Assembly (NCBI RefSeq): GCF_036867415.1 | Contig: NZ_JBAJHU010000001.1 | Coordinates: 558,001 to 622,000, forward strand | Reading direction: 5' to 3' | From: Rossellomorea sp036867415 | GTDB lineage: Bacteria; Bacillota; Bacilli; Bacillales; Bacillaceae_B | Length of the DNA stretch: 64,000 nt | Part shown: positions 33,725-42,936 of the stretch, piece after piece | How the letters are laid out: each line of letters begins with the position of its first letter | Numbering within the stretch: position 1 is the first letter of the stretch | The notes under the pieces: model-generated | Seen by the model: the letters and a program-made list of their open reading frames with translations, nothing else | What the model was told of the DNA's origin: nothing | Databases searched by the model: none | Made by a program: the position numbers and the translations under genes

Positions 33725-36700
33725 ATGAATGCAAATGTTGTACTGACATCAGGAGAACTGAAATTTACTTTTTTACCAGGCGGAGACTTGTTTGCTGTCA
33801 CACATAGAGACATCATGGTAAACGGATTGATGACCAATCCGATTGACGGTTCATTGAATAACTTATTCTTGCGGATCCATGGGACTGACGGGATCAAGTA
33901 CGTTCCGATGATCGGTGTAAAGTCAGAAAGCTCGGTGGAGTGGGCAGACTCCCAGGTGAAGTGGAGAGGATCCTTCGAAGGTGTATCGTATGAAGTCATA
34001 TTCACGTTGAGTGATAGAGGGGTCTGGTTCTGGGATATTGAAGTCGAAGGTCTGGATGAGGACGTAGACGTGGTTTATGGGCAAGATCTCGGTCTCGCTG
34101 ATAAAGGTGCGGTCAGATCGAACGAAGCGTATATGTCCCAATATATCGATCATCGTGTTTTTGAACATGAGAAGAAAGGTTATGTTGTATGCTCCCGGCA
34201 GAATCAGCCGCAGTCAAGCGGATTCCCGTATGTTCAGCAGGGATCGCTTGGGAAAAGTACAGGCTATTCCACAGACGGATTCCAATTCTTCGGATTGTCT
34301 TATAAAGAAAGTGATGAGCCTGAGATAATCACACAGGAGTCACTGGCGAACGAAGTGTATCAGTATGAGTTTGCCTATACGGCTCTTCAAACCCGGAAGG
34401 TCCGGTTGAATGGCAAAGAACGCTTTACATTTTATGGTTTGTTCAAAGAAAATCATGCAGAAGCGATCGGTTCTCTGGAATATGAAAGAGAAGTGGAAGC
34501 AGCATGGGAAGAAGCACAGGCAATCGCTTCCCGGTTCAGCGAGTCTGATGTCAAGGTTCAGTTAAGACCTGAAATCGGCAATCCGCTGCGAACGCTATCG
34601 ATGACAAATGAGGAGATAGAAGGACTTTTTGCCAGCCGGCATAATGAAGAGCGGGAAGGGGATACACTTCTTTCCTTCTTCACGGATACGCATGAACATG
34701 TGATTATGAAAGAGAAGGAATTGATGGTGGAAAGGCCACATGGGCACATTTTGATGTCCGGTGAAAACCACCGCTTGAAAGAAAACACGATTACGACAAC
34801 CTCATTCATGTACGGATTATTTAATTCACAGCTGGTGGTAGGGAATACATCTTTTAACAAAATGATGACGAATCAGCGGAGTCACCTGAATATGATGAAG
34901 ACTTCGGGACAGCGCATTTATGTGGAAGTGGATGGTGTTTACCGTTTACTGACGATGCCGTCGATGTTCGAACTCGGGTTCAACTACGCGCGCTGGTACT
35001 ACAAAACGGAAGAAGATACGATTGTCGTGAGTAATTATACAGTGGTCGATTCGCCTGAAGTACAGCTGAATGTAAAATCACTTCAAGGTAACGCATACCG
35101 TTTCCTCGTGACGAATCAGGTGACGATGAATAATAACGAATATGAAACAGGGTTCAACGTGCAACAGGAGGGCGGGACCCTTACCATTACCGCCGATCAA
35201 AAGTCAGACAGCCGTTCAACCTTCCCTCACTTGTGTTATCGGATGAAAGTGGAAGGTGCGGAAATCGAGATTGGCCGCGAGGAAAAGCTGGCCGAGAATG
35301 TAGAAGAAGGTGCGGCATCACTGGTCGTGTTAGATCTGAGTGCTTCTGCAGAATGGAATTTGACTGTCCAGGGTCTTCTTGTCGGTGAAGAAATGGAGTT
35401 TGCCCGCCGTGACATGAAAGTGGAGATCGAGAAATACCGCGAGTACTACAGAGGGGTCATGAACGGTTTCAACCTTTCACAAGGGTCAGCCGTACCTGCC
35501 GGCCTGGAGAAAGTGAACGCACTCGCCTGGTGGTATACGCATAATATGCTTGTTCATTACTCTGTGCCTCATGGCCTGGAGCAGTATGGAGGTGCTGCAT
35601 GGGGGACGCGCGATGTCTGCCAGGGACCGACGGAATATTTCATGGCGACACAGAACTATGAATCTGTCAAAGAAATCATCAAGACTGTTTACTCTCATCA
35701 ATACGAAGACAACGGAAATTGGCCGCAATGGTTCATGTTCGATCAATATTACAAGATTCAGCAGGATGACAGCCACGGGGACATCATCGTCTGGCCGCTG
35801 AAGGTCGTTAGCGAATATATCGGAGCGACGAATGATTATGGGATTTTACAGGAGGAAATTCCATATACAGAGCGGAATGGCTTTGCTTTTACAGAAGAAA
35901 AGGAAACACTGCTTCATCATATCCGCAAAGAGCTCAACTATATAAAGGAAAACTTCCTTCATGATACGTTCCTATCCTCTTATGGCGATGGAGACTGGGA
36001 TGATACGCTGCAGCCGGCGAATGCCCATCTGAAAAAATATATGGCGAGCAGCTGGACGGTTGCCTTGACCTATCAAGTCGTGGTGAAGTTGTCTGCGGTT
36101 CTTGAAGGTTCCCTTGAAGAGGAAGCGAAGGAATTTAGTGCTCTTGCAAAAGGAATCAAACAGGACTTCAACAAATATATTCTGCAGGATGATGTGATTC
36201 CGGGGTTTGTTTACATGGAAGAATCAGGTAAACCGGAATTCATTGTACACCCCAATGATACAAAAACAGGCATCCATTACCGCCTGCTGCCGATGAACCG
36301 CAGCATTATTTCAGAGCTGTTCACACCGGAACAGGCAGCTTCTCACTATGAACTGGTGAAAGAGCACTTATACTGTCCGGATGGCGTCCGTTTGATGAAC
36401 CGTCCTGCCAAATATGAAGGAGGAGTCAGCACGCATTTCAAACGTGCGGAACAGGCTGCCAACTTCGGGCGTGAAGTCGGACTGCAATATGTACATGCCC
36501 ACATCCGTTATGTGGAAGCGATGGCGAAGCTCGGATATACGGATGAAGTATGGAAAGGGCTTGAAATCATTAATCCGGTGGGACTGAAAGATGTCGTGCC
36601 AAATGCGGAAAGACGCCAAAGCAATTCATATTTCAGTTCTTCCGATGGGAAATTCAACACCCGTTATGAAGCGCAGGAACACTTTGCCGAACTCCGTGAC

Positions 36701-37057
36701 GGTTCAATCCCAGTCAAAGGCGGCTGGAGAATCTACTCAAGCGGACCGGGAATCTACATGAATCAGTTGATTTCCAATGCTCTTGGTATCCGTCAGGAAG
36801 GGGAGGACCTGGTGATCGACCCGGTACTGCCTGAAAACTTCGACGGACTGGTATTCGATTTCATGTTCAATCACCGTCAGGTAACATTCAACTATCACTT
36901 TGGAAATAGTGACACCAGGCGTGTGGAAATGAACGGCCGGGCAGCTGCCGTCACCACGATTTCCAACCGCTACCGCCAAGGCGGGATGAAAATCGCGAAA
37001 CAGGAACTCGAGAAAATGTTTAACGAAGACAGCAATATCATCGACATTTATCTCTAA
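33725..37057 (+). CDS. GH94 glycoside phosphorylase (1,2-beta-oligoglucan phosphorylase-like)
   Basis: An 1110-residue cytoplasmic GH94 enzyme. A long N-terminal beta-sandwich region precedes the (alpha/alpha)6 barrel with the general acid Asp in GTRDVCQGPTEYF (about residue 630), GDGDWDDTLQP, and the phosphate/substrate loop near KGGWRIYSSGPGIYMN. The size is that of 1,2-beta-oligoglucan phosphorylases, larger than cellobiose phosphorylase (about 800), and the partner genes match the Listeria locus (phosphorylase, GH3, binding protein, permeases). The product would be alpha-glucose-1-phosphate plus the shortened chain. Linkage specificity is inferred from length and context. Confidence 0.85.
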   Translation: MNANVVLTSGELKFTFLPGGDLFAVTHRDIMVNGLMTNPIDGSLNNLFLRIHGTDGIKYVPMIGVKSESSVEWADSQVKWRGSFEGVSYEVIFTLSDRGVWFWDIEVEGLDEDVDVVYGQDLGLADKGAVRSNEAYMSQYIDHRVFEHEKKGYVVCSRQNQPQSSGFPYVQQGSLGKSTGYSTDGFQFFGLSYKESDEPEIITQESLANEVYQYEFAYTALQTRKVRLNGKERFTFYGLFKENHAEAIGSLEYEREVEAAWEEAQAIASRFSESDVKVQLRPEIGNPLRTLSMTNEEIEGLFASRHNEEREGDTLLSFFTDTHEHVIMKEKELMVERPHGHILMSGENHRLKENTITTTSFMYGLFNSQLVVGNTSFNKMMTNQRSHLNMMKTSGQRIYVEVDGVYRLLTMPSMFELGFNYARWYYKTEEDTIVVSNYTVVDSPEVQLNVKSLQGNAYRFLVTNQVTMNNNEYETGFNVQQEGGTLTITADQKSDSRSTFPHLCYRMKVEGAEIEIGREEKLAENVEEGAASLVVLDLSASAEWNLTVQGLLVGEEMEFARRDMKVEIEKYREYYRGVMNGFNLSQGSAVPAGLEKVNALAWWYTHNMLVHYSVPHGLEQYGGAAWGTRDVCQGPTEYFMATQNYESVKEIIKTVYSHQYEDNGNWPQWFMFDQYYKIQQDDSHGDIIVWPLKVVSEYIGATNDYGILQEEIPYTERNGFAFTEEKETLLHHIRKELNYIKENFLHDTFLSSYGDGDWDDTLQPANAHLKKYMASSWTVALTYQVVVKLSAVLEGSLEEEAKEFSALAKGIKQDFNKYILQDDVIPGFVYMEESGKPEFIVHPNDTKTGIHYRLLPMNRSIISELFTPEQAASHYELVKEHLYCPDGVRLMNRPAKYEGGVSTHFKRAEQAANFGREVGLQYVHAHIRYVEAMAKLGYTDEVWKGLEIINPVGLKDVVPNAERRQSNSYFSSSDGKFNTRYEAQEHFAELRDGSIPVKGGWRIYSSGPGIYMNQLISNALGIRQEGEDLVIDPVLPENFDGLVFDFMFNHRQVTFNYHFGNSDTRRVEMNGRAAAVTTISNRYRQGGMKIAKQELEKMFNEDSNIIDIYL

Positions 37058-37065
37058 AAGTAGAG

Positions 37066-37098
37066 AATGCCTGCTTCCCCCCGGAAACAGGCATTTTT
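37066..37098 (+). terminator. Terminator of the GH3-GH94 operon
   Basis: AATGCCTG / CAGGCATT stem followed by TTTTT, directly after the GH94 stop. Confidence 0.88.
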
Positions 37099-37215
37099 TC
37101 ATCCTTCAGCGCATCGAAGCGGAGGGCATTTAATGCGGTAAGTTTGATTCCCAGGGTCACTGGGTTAAAATTGAAGGATATGAAAATCATTCTAAAGGAA
37201 GGGGAGAGTTTGAAT

Positions 37216-37725
37216 ATGAATGTGATTCCGGATCATTTGAAGAAAGGGCTGGATATCTTGTTCATCGGGTTTAATCCCAGTATCAGGTCTGGTGAAACAG
37301 GGCATCATTACGCTAATCCTACTAATCGCTTCTGGAAGATTCTTTACCAATCGGGATTGACGCCACGGGTATATCGTACAGAGGAAGATGGAAGTCTGAT
37401 AGAGTTAGGATACGGATTGACGAATATCGTAGAACGTCCGACGAGGGAGGCATCTGAAATAACGAAAGAAGAGTACCGGGAAGGCAGCGTGGTTTTAAAA
37501 GAGAAACTGGAATCGTACAGACCACGAATCGCCTGCTTTGTCGGCAAGGGAGTCTATCAGCAGTTTTCCAGGAAGAAAAAAGTTCCGTGGGGCTGGCAGG
37601 AAGAATCAACGGTCAACGGGGTACGTGACTTTGTTGCACCTTCTTCAAGCGGGCTTGTGCGAATGAAAATGGATGAAATTTCTGCTATTTACAGAGAATT
37701 ATTGGATGGGGGACGGCCTGTTTAA
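37216..37725 (+). CDS. mug: G/U mismatch-specific uracil DNA glycosylase Mug
   Basis: A 169-residue single-domain DNA repair enzyme that removes uracil or ethenocytosine opposite guanine. The active-site loop GFNPSIRSGETGHHYANPTNRFWK matches E. coli Mug (GINPG...NRFWK), with Asn in the catalytic position. The intercalation region is PSSSGLVRM. The length equals E. coli Mug (168). ATG 37216 is preferred because AAGGAAGGGGAGAG lies 7 nt upstream; in-frame ATGs at 37144 and 37180 lack a good site. Confidence 0.92.
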   Translation: MNVIPDHLKKGLDILFIGFNPSIRSGETGHHYANPTNRFWKILYQSGLTPRVYRTEEDGSLIELGYGLTNIVERPTREASEITKEEYREGSVVLKEKLESYRPRIACFVGKGVYQQFSRKKKVPWGWQEESTVNGVRDFVAPSSSGLVRMKMDEISAIYRELLDGGRPV

Positions 37726-37773
37726 GGGGGTCCCCTGCTGTATATTGGGGGACAGCGGACGTATAAGATTAAT

Positions 37774-37802
37774 TTGATAAGATTGGTACAAGGGTTTATA
37801 CA
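37774..37802 (+). promoter_or_regulatory. SigA-type promoter of the 40-residue peptide gene
   Basis: TTGATA (37774-37779) and TATACA (37797-37802) with a 17-bp spacer, about 68 nt upstream of the peptide start. Confidence 0.7.
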
Positions 37803-37876
37803 TAGTATTGATGTTTTCATAGGATAAAGGGTAGTAAAGTTATTTTACTAGTTTCATAGAGAAAGGGGGGAGAGAA

Positions 37877-37999
37877 ATGGGATTTGGTCTGGGTTCCTGC
37901 CTTTTTGATTGGCTGCGTGCAGTGATTTGCCGGGTGCTTTCTTTTATCGTGAATGTATTGAACTTCATTAGAAGTGGATTGTGCAACACCCCTGCTTAA
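37877..37999 (+). CDS. Cysteine-containing hydrophobic 40-residue peptide
   Basis: A 40-residue peptide, MGFGLGSCLFDWLRAVICRV followed by LSFIVNVLNFIRSGLCNTPA, with three Cys (8, 18, 36) and an amphipathic or hydrophobic middle. No family is recognised. The case for a real gene is strong: a SigA-like promoter with 17-bp spacing, AAAGGGGGGAGAG 4 nt before ATG, and a terminator 16 nt after the stop. It could be a small membrane peptide, a toxin, or a spore or envelope component; nothing decides between these. Confidence 0.65.
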   Translation: MGFGLGSCLFDWLRAVICRVLSFIVNVLNFIRSGLCNTPA

Positions 38000-38014
38000 T
38001 GCATCAGTATGAAG

Positions 38015-38048
38015 AGGATTCTAATCACAATTAGGATCCTTCTTTTTT
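38015..38048 (+). terminator. Terminator of the 40-residue peptide gene
   Basis: AGGATTCTAAT-CACA-ATTAGGATCCT stem followed by TCTTTTTT. Confidence 0.88.
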
Positions 38049-38135
38049 ATGTTTAAAACAGTCTATGTGAGGGAAGAAAAGGGAAAAGTTGAATGTTTCA
38101 GCTGAATACTTCAGATATACAGGTTGTGAAAAAAG

Positions 38136-39515
38136 ATGATCGATAAGCTAAAGAAACTATCATCCTCTGTGAAGCGGTATGCAAGGATGACCAAACGGGA
38201 GAAATGGAATGAGCTCTACTCCAACCTTTGGATGACTCCCATGATTTACGCGGCGCTCTCGCTTATTCTGGTCTTCATGACCTTATGGGCGGATCTGGAA
38301 ATGAATGTTTATAAAGAGATGCCTTCTTTCTTCCAGGTCGATTACGGGCTGACGAAGACAATCCTCAGCACCTTGACGGCCGGTATATTATCGCTGACCA
38401 CCTTTACGTTTTATGGGGTGCTCGGTGCACTGTCGACCTTCTCGAGTCAATTCTCCCCGAGGATCCTTAAGAATTTCATGATGAATAATGTGACACAAAG
38501 AACGCTCGGTATATTCAGCGGCAGCTTTCTATATGTGCTACTGTGCTTATTTTTCATCAATGAAGATACGGCTCAAGCATACAGCCTGATCCCTGCGGCA
38601 GCCGTTCTTACTGCCATGATCACGATCGGTACGTTTGCATTCTTTATCAATCATATCGTCACATGGCTGCAAGTGACCAATTTAGCGGAGCAGATCAAGC
38701 GTGAATCCGTTGATATCATTGAAAGTTCACTTGTCAATGAATTGAAGCCTCATAAAGCAATGAATCCCGACAAAATGCATATGCAGGTACCGGGCGGTGA
38801 AGGGGAATCGCTTATGGCACAACATTCGGGTTACCTGCAGAAAATTGACTTTGCATTACTGGTCGAGGAAGCAGCCAGGGATAATCTGATCATCCGCCTG
38901 GATAATCGAATAGGCAGTTTCGTCTTCCGTTCGACTTCCATCTTCACATACTGGAACCCATCCCCTGACTATGAATTGGATGAAGACAAATATCTGCACA
39001 TGTTCCAGGTAGGAAAAAATCAAACGGAGCTGCAGGATATCGAGTTCAGCATCAACAAATTTGTGGAAATCGCCATACGTGCACTCGGGAATAATGATCC
39101 GAAGACGGCGACCAATATTATCTATCAAATCGGTGACCTGCTGATTCAACTTTCGGAAATGGAAGTATTTTCACCGTACCTGACAGATGAAGACGGGAAT
39201 TTACGTGTCATTCTGAAAAATTTGACGTATGCGGACTATCTTTACCGCGGTTTTGCTTCGATCAGGCACTATGCAAAGAAGGATGCCGTCATTACCGGCG
39301 AACTTCTCTACGTGCTGAATGCCATCGCCCATGCAATCGATAAAAAAGACCACAGGGATATCTGGGATTTCACCAAGTACACCGCCACAGGCTTCGACCA
39401 TGATCTTCTCTATGACTTAGATATAAATCGCTTCAACGATGTCCTGCTGGAAATTGCCGAAACCACAGGAAACACAGACAGTTATGAAAAGCTTATAGCT
39501 GAAATGAAAAATTGA
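38136..39515 (+). CDS. DUF2254 membrane protein
   Basis: A 459-residue protein with four membrane helices in the N-terminal 190 residues (for example MIYAALSLILVFMTLWADLEM and FFINHIVTWLQVTNL) and the conserved FTFYGVLGALSTFSSQFSPRILKNFM of DUF2254. A soluble C-terminal domain of about 260 residues contains RLDNRIGSFVFRSTSIFTYW and FVEIAIRALGNNDPKTATN. The function is unknown. The ribosome-binding site before ATG 38136 is weak (GAAAAAAG), so low translation or a nearby alternative start is possible. Confidence 0.85.
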   Translation: MIDKLKKLSSSVKRYARMTKREKWNELYSNLWMTPMIYAALSLILVFMTLWADLEMNVYKEMPSFFQVDYGLTKTILSTLTAGILSLTTFTFYGVLGALSTFSSQFSPRILKNFMMNNVTQRTLGIFSGSFLYVLLCLFFINEDTAQAYSLIPAAAVLTAMITIGTFAFFINHIVTWLQVTNLAEQIKRESVDIIESSLVNELKPHKAMNPDKMHMQVPGGEGESLMAQHSGYLQKIDFALLVEEAARDNLIIRLDNRIGSFVFRSTSIFTYWNPSPDYELDEDKYLHMFQVGKNQTELQDIEFSINKFVEIAIRALGNNDPKTATNIIYQIGDLLIQLSEMEVFSPYLTDEDGNLRVILKNLTYADYLYRGFASIRHYAKKDAVITGELLYVLNAIAHAIDKKDHRDIWDFTKYTATGFDHDLLYDLDINRFNDVLLEIAETTGNTDSYEKLIAEMKN

Positions 39516-39623
39516 CGTGAAACAACGTCTGAAACCCTGCCTGTCTGCCTATACGCTTCACGCGCATGATGAATATAGTTGTTAAATAAGAAAAATGCTT
39601 GTAAAGCGGGAGGGAACAACGAT

Positions 39624-40712
39624 TTGAAAAGGTATATTGGCATCATGGTGGGGACAGATGTGTTTAAAGGGATTCCAGAAGGCAGAACTTCCTTTGAAAA
39701 CCTGTCATTTTATGAGGAAGCAGGTGAAAGGTACAATGTGACCCCATGCTACTTTCGCTTTCAAGACATTACCCCCGGTGATGAAACGGTGGAGGCATAC
39801 GTGAAGAGCGATGGCGTTTACAGCCTCAAGTCTGTCCCAAAACCGGCGGTCATCCATAACAGGACATTTACCGGAAAGCTGGCGGAAAAAAGAAAGATAC
39901 GGGATCTGAAAAATGAAGGGATTGTTTTCTTTAATGAAAACAATCGGTATAAAAAGTTGAGAATCAATGAGATTCTCGCGGAAAATCATTGTATTCGGCC
40001 GCATATTCCTCAAACGTTGAAGTCCAATGAGGATAACGTGAAGATGATGATGGAGAGGCATAACGGGTTAATACTGAAACCAAATAGCGGATCATTGGGA
40101 ATCGGCATCGTCAAATTGACGAAAGAGGGAGACAGACAATGGCTAATTACTTACCGGGAGAAGAAGGCACTGATCAAGGAAACGTTTTCTACAGAATGGC
40201 CGCCACTTCTTAAACAACTCGCTTCAAGAAACCATGTCATCATACAGGAAATGATCCCTCTTGCCAAAAGCAAAGGCAGAGTATTCGATTGCAGAGTCTC
40301 CGTCCAGAAAAATGAAAAAGGGGAATGGCAGGTAACCGGAATTGTCGGGAAAGTCGCTAAAAAAGGCTGGTTTCTGACAAATGTGGCACGTGGGGGAAAG
40401 TGTCAAGCGTTGAAAGGATTAGTGAAGGCGCTCCCGCATCTTCACGAAGAGAAAGTGAAGATGGAGATTGAAACGCTGTCTCTTGCAGCAGCACGGCAGC
40501 TGGAACAATCCCTCCCGAATCTGGCTGATTTAGGATTTGATATTGGAATCACGAAAGAAGGTTTTCCGATGGTCATAGAATGCAATTGCAGGGAACTGAG
40601 ATATTCCTTCAGAAATGCAGGGCTGCTGGAGGAGTGGAAGCGAACGCATTTCACACCGATTGGATATGCACATTTTTTGTTGGAGACAGGCAGAAAGAAG
40701 CAGGTGGAATAG
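39624..40712 (+). CDS. YheC/YheD-like ATP-grasp protein
   Basis: A 362-residue ATP-grasp enzyme of the YheC/YheD type, whose B. subtilis members are associated with the endospore coat. It has an N-terminal segment YIGIMVGTDVFKGIPEG, the ATP-binding region GLILKPNSGSLGIGI near residue 155, and metal/ATP ligands in MVIECNCRELR close to the C-terminus. Such proteins ligate an amino acid or peptide to a carboxylate; the substrate is unknown. The start is TTG 39624 after CGGGAGGG. It is followed by a second ATP-grasp gene and a coat-protein gene. Confidence 0.82.
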   Translation: MKRYIGIMVGTDVFKGIPEGRTSFENLSFYEEAGERYNVTPCYFRFQDITPGDETVEAYVKSDGVYSLKSVPKPAVIHNRTFTGKLAEKRKIRDLKNEGIVFFNENNRYKKLRINEILAENHCIRPHIPQTLKSNEDNVKMMMERHNGLILKPNSGSLGIGIVKLTKEGDRQWLITYREKKALIKETFSTEWPPLLKQLASRNHVIIQEMIPLAKSKGRVFDCRVSVQKNEKGEWQVTGIVGKVAKKGWFLTNVARGGKCQALKGLVKALPHLHEEKVKMEIETLSLAAARQLEQSLPNLADLGFDIGITKEGFPMVIECNCRELRYSFRNAGLLEEWKRTHFTPIGYAHFLLETGRKKQVE

Positions 40713-40720
40713 GATCTTAC

Positions 40721-40757
40721 AACCCTCAGGCCCTTTACTCGCTAGAGGGTCTCTTTT
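40721..40757 (+). terminator. Probable terminator
   Basis: ACCCTC ... GAGGGT stem followed by CTCTTTTG. Confidence 0.55.
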
Positions 40758-40866
40758 GTGTGCAATGATTTACATTTCCTTTGTGTCAATCAGCTCCTTT
40801 CTATCATAAAGTTAAGTATGTTGAAGAAAATGGGCGGACGTTTGCCCGATGAAGGAATGGATGAGC

Positions 40867-42084
40867 ATGCAGACTATCATTTTTCTTGGAACGAGGAGGC
40901 ACGGTACAAGCAGGGAAGCACTGCAGGTGGCTAAAGAGATGGCGTACTTCACAGTATTGTTTACAGACAAGCGCGGAATCGGAAAGAAACCGGATGAGTT
41001 CCCCGAAGTGGATGAAATTATTTTTATGGAGGACATTTTTTTAAAGGAAGAATTGATGAATAAAATTCAAAAGCTTCAGGTCGAGGGCAAAGTAATTTGC
41101 GCATGTGTAAGTTTCATCGATCCCTATGTATCATACGCTGCAGGGATATCAGGGGAATTGGGACTGAATCCCATTTCGTCAGAAGCCTTATATGAGGCGG
41201 AGAGCAAAGTGAAAGTACGAAAAAAGCTGATGGGTATGGATTCATCACCCACTTTCTTCGTATTTGAAAAACAAGTGAGCAGTGAGGAGTTTGCCGCAGC
41301 CCATAAGGATTTCCTTCCACTCATTCTCAAACCGGCTGAATCCAACGGGTCAAAGGGTATCAAGCTGGTCAAGACTGAACGAGAGATGGCTGAGGGCATG
41401 CACTATTTGCAAACGAAACACCCGGATATTCCCATCTTGGCTGAAGAATATCTGGAAGGTCCACAATACTTAATTGAAGTGGTGGTATACAGGGGTGAAG
41501 TCTCGATCATCGCTGTAATTGAACAGGAATGCAGCAAGTCATTCCTCATAAAAGGATATAAATATCCGGCTGAACTGCCCGCCTGGCAGGATATCACATT
41601 GAAGAGAACCATTTATGACATGCTCTTCCATATGGGGCTTTCAACTGGCTCATGCCACTTTGAAATGAGGAGTGTGCAAGGGAAATGGAAGCTGGTAGAA
41701 ATCAATCCGCGCATGTCCGGCGGTGCGATGAACCGGCTGATTGAGGAAGGCACCGGTATCAACCTGGTGAAAGAAATTCTTAAGATGAACGTGGGAGAAG
41801 CACCTCTCCTGTCTCCTTTATTTAAAAAATGCACATATATGAAATATTTGACTGTGGATGTATGGGGGAAGCTTCTCCATGTAAGCGGACAGGATCGCGC
41901 TCTGCTTCTTGAAGGGGTGAAATACGTATATGTGAAAGCGGAAAAGGGAAGTATTTTATCTCCGCCCCGGTCGATGGGGGACCGGTATGCCTGCATCATT
42001 ACCTGTGCGGAATCAATCGAACGAGCAAGGGGTATCGCCCGTGAAGCCGCAAAGGAATTGAAATTTTATGTAGAGCCGCTATGA
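40867..42084 (+). CDS. ATP-grasp carboxylate-amine ligase-like protein
   Basis: A 405-residue ATP-grasp enzyme related to carbamoyl-phosphate synthase/biotin carboxylase-like ligases such as BacD-type L-amino acid ligases. It has an N-terminal pre-ATP-grasp Rossmann region (TIIFLGTRRHGTSREALQVAKEM), the ATP loop PLILKPAESNGSKGIKLV near residue 155, and catalytic metal ligands in CHFEMRS and VEINPRMSGGAMNRL. The substrate is unknown; dipeptide formation is the family-level guess. ATG 40867 is set by GAAGGA 9 nt upstream. A weak SigE-like -10 (CATAAAGT, 40805) lies upstream. Confidence 0.83.
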   Translation: MQTIIFLGTRRHGTSREALQVAKEMAYFTVLFTDKRGIGKKPDEFPEVDEIIFMEDIFLKEELMNKIQKLQVEGKVICACVSFIDPYVSYAAGISGELGLNPISSEALYEAESKVKVRKKLMGMDSSPTFFVFEKQVSSEEFAAAHKDFLPLILKPAESNGSKGIKLVKTEREMAEGMHYLQTKHPDIPILAEEYLEGPQYLIEVVVYRGEVSIIAVIEQECSKSFLIKGYKYPAELPAWQDITLKRTIYDMLFHMGLSTGSCHFEMRSVQGKWKLVEINPRMSGGAMNRLIEEGTGINLVKEILKMNVGEAPLLSPLFKKCTYMKYLTVDVWGKLLHVSGQDRALLLEGVKYVYVKAEKGSILSPPRSMGDRYACIITCAESIERARGIAREAAKELKFYVEPL

Positions 42085-42154
42085 GAGGGGGAAGAAAACG
42101 GATGGCAGTTTGAAAGCATCTTGGAGAGTTTCATTTTTCTTCACGACAGTGCAC

Positions 42155-42181
42155 ACTCCCCATCCTGGGACCCATACACTA
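42155..42181 (+). promoter_or_regulatory. SigK-like promoter of the coat-protein gene
   Basis: The -10 CATACACTA (42173-42181) fits CATANNNTA and AC (42155-42156) stands 16 bp upstream, as in mother-cell SigK promoters. The expected transcript start is about 20 nt before the coding start. Confidence 0.6.
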
Positions 42182-42209
42182 ACTATGTAGCAGATTGGGG
42201 GAGAGAGAC

Positions 42210-42668
42210 TTGGAAAGAGAGAGGGCACCACAGGGGCACACATGTATCCAGCTGGCTCTGCAAGAATTAAAGAAGCTGCAGGACTTTATAAATGAAACCC
42301 ATACACCATACTTTGGAAAAGTGTTCTCAAAGCTCGTCGGTGTCGATACGATTCCATTTCGATTGTATACGGAAGAAGGGGAACTGACATTCAACGGTAT
42401 TGATCATCATGACCCAACGGGGAAATCCGCATGTTTTCATACAAGCTATTTCCGAATTGAAGATCTGCATATGGATTCGGGGTGCGCAACGTTTTCTTTG
42501 CTGCGTCCTCTGGATATTTGCGGATGTAATCCACATTCCTGCAGTGAAATCTTACTTCTGAAAAAAACCGATTCCTGCGTTCAGGTTGATTTACGTTGTG
42601 TATGCGCCATCCAGTTCATGGACATTGATTTGTTGAAACGGAAAATCATCATCGAACCTAAATGGTAA
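42210..42668 (+). CDS. CotY/CotZ family spore coat protein
   Basis: A 152-residue Cys-rich protein of the CotY/CotZ family, which forms the cross-linked crust or exosporium base layer of Bacillus spores. Signatures are SKLVGVDTIPFRLYTEEG, SACFHTSYFRIEDL, CATFSLLRPLDICGCNPHSC and VDLRCVCAIQFMDIDLL. About eight Cys can form disulfides. The start is TTG 42210, 6 nt after GGGGGAGAG; TTG 42195 would overlap that site. The SigK-like promoter fits late mother-cell expression. Confidence 0.88.
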   Translation: MERERAPQGHTCIQLALQELKKLQDFINETHTPYFGKVFSKLVGVDTIPFRLYTEEGELTFNGIDHHDPTGKSACFHTSYFRIEDLHMDSGCATFSLLRPLDICGCNPHSCSEILLLKKTDSCVQVDLRCVCAIQFMDIDLLKRKIIIEPKW

Positions 42669-42669
42669 G

Positions 42670-42706
42670 AAACGTGTCCCTTGAACAGCGGGCACGTTTT
42701 TTCATT
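42670..42706 (+). terminator. Terminator of the coat-protein gene
   Basis: AACGTGTCCC / GCGGGCACGTT stem followed by TTTTT. Confidence 0.85.
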
Positions 42707-42936
42707 AATGAGGCGGGTCCCGCTGCGCATTACATCGTAAAAGCCCGTCACTATGGCGCTTTAGCGTATTGAGGGACGGACCGGAAAATTTCTGTTATAC
42801 TAGATAAATAGTTTTAATATTTTGATATTAATTGATGGGGTGCACATCGGGAGCTTTTATTACATAGAGAGAAACCCTAATTATTTTTTTACTTGTGGAC
42901 GCGCAGGGCGCATGAAAAGATAAAGGGGTGCAGGTC

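Noticed and set aside
37814..37834. SigB promoter (GTTTTC ... GGGTAG) before the 40-residue peptide gene
   Set aside because: Only 10 bp between the hexamers, shorter than the 12-15 bp of SigB promoters; the upstream TTGATA-N17-TATACA is much better.
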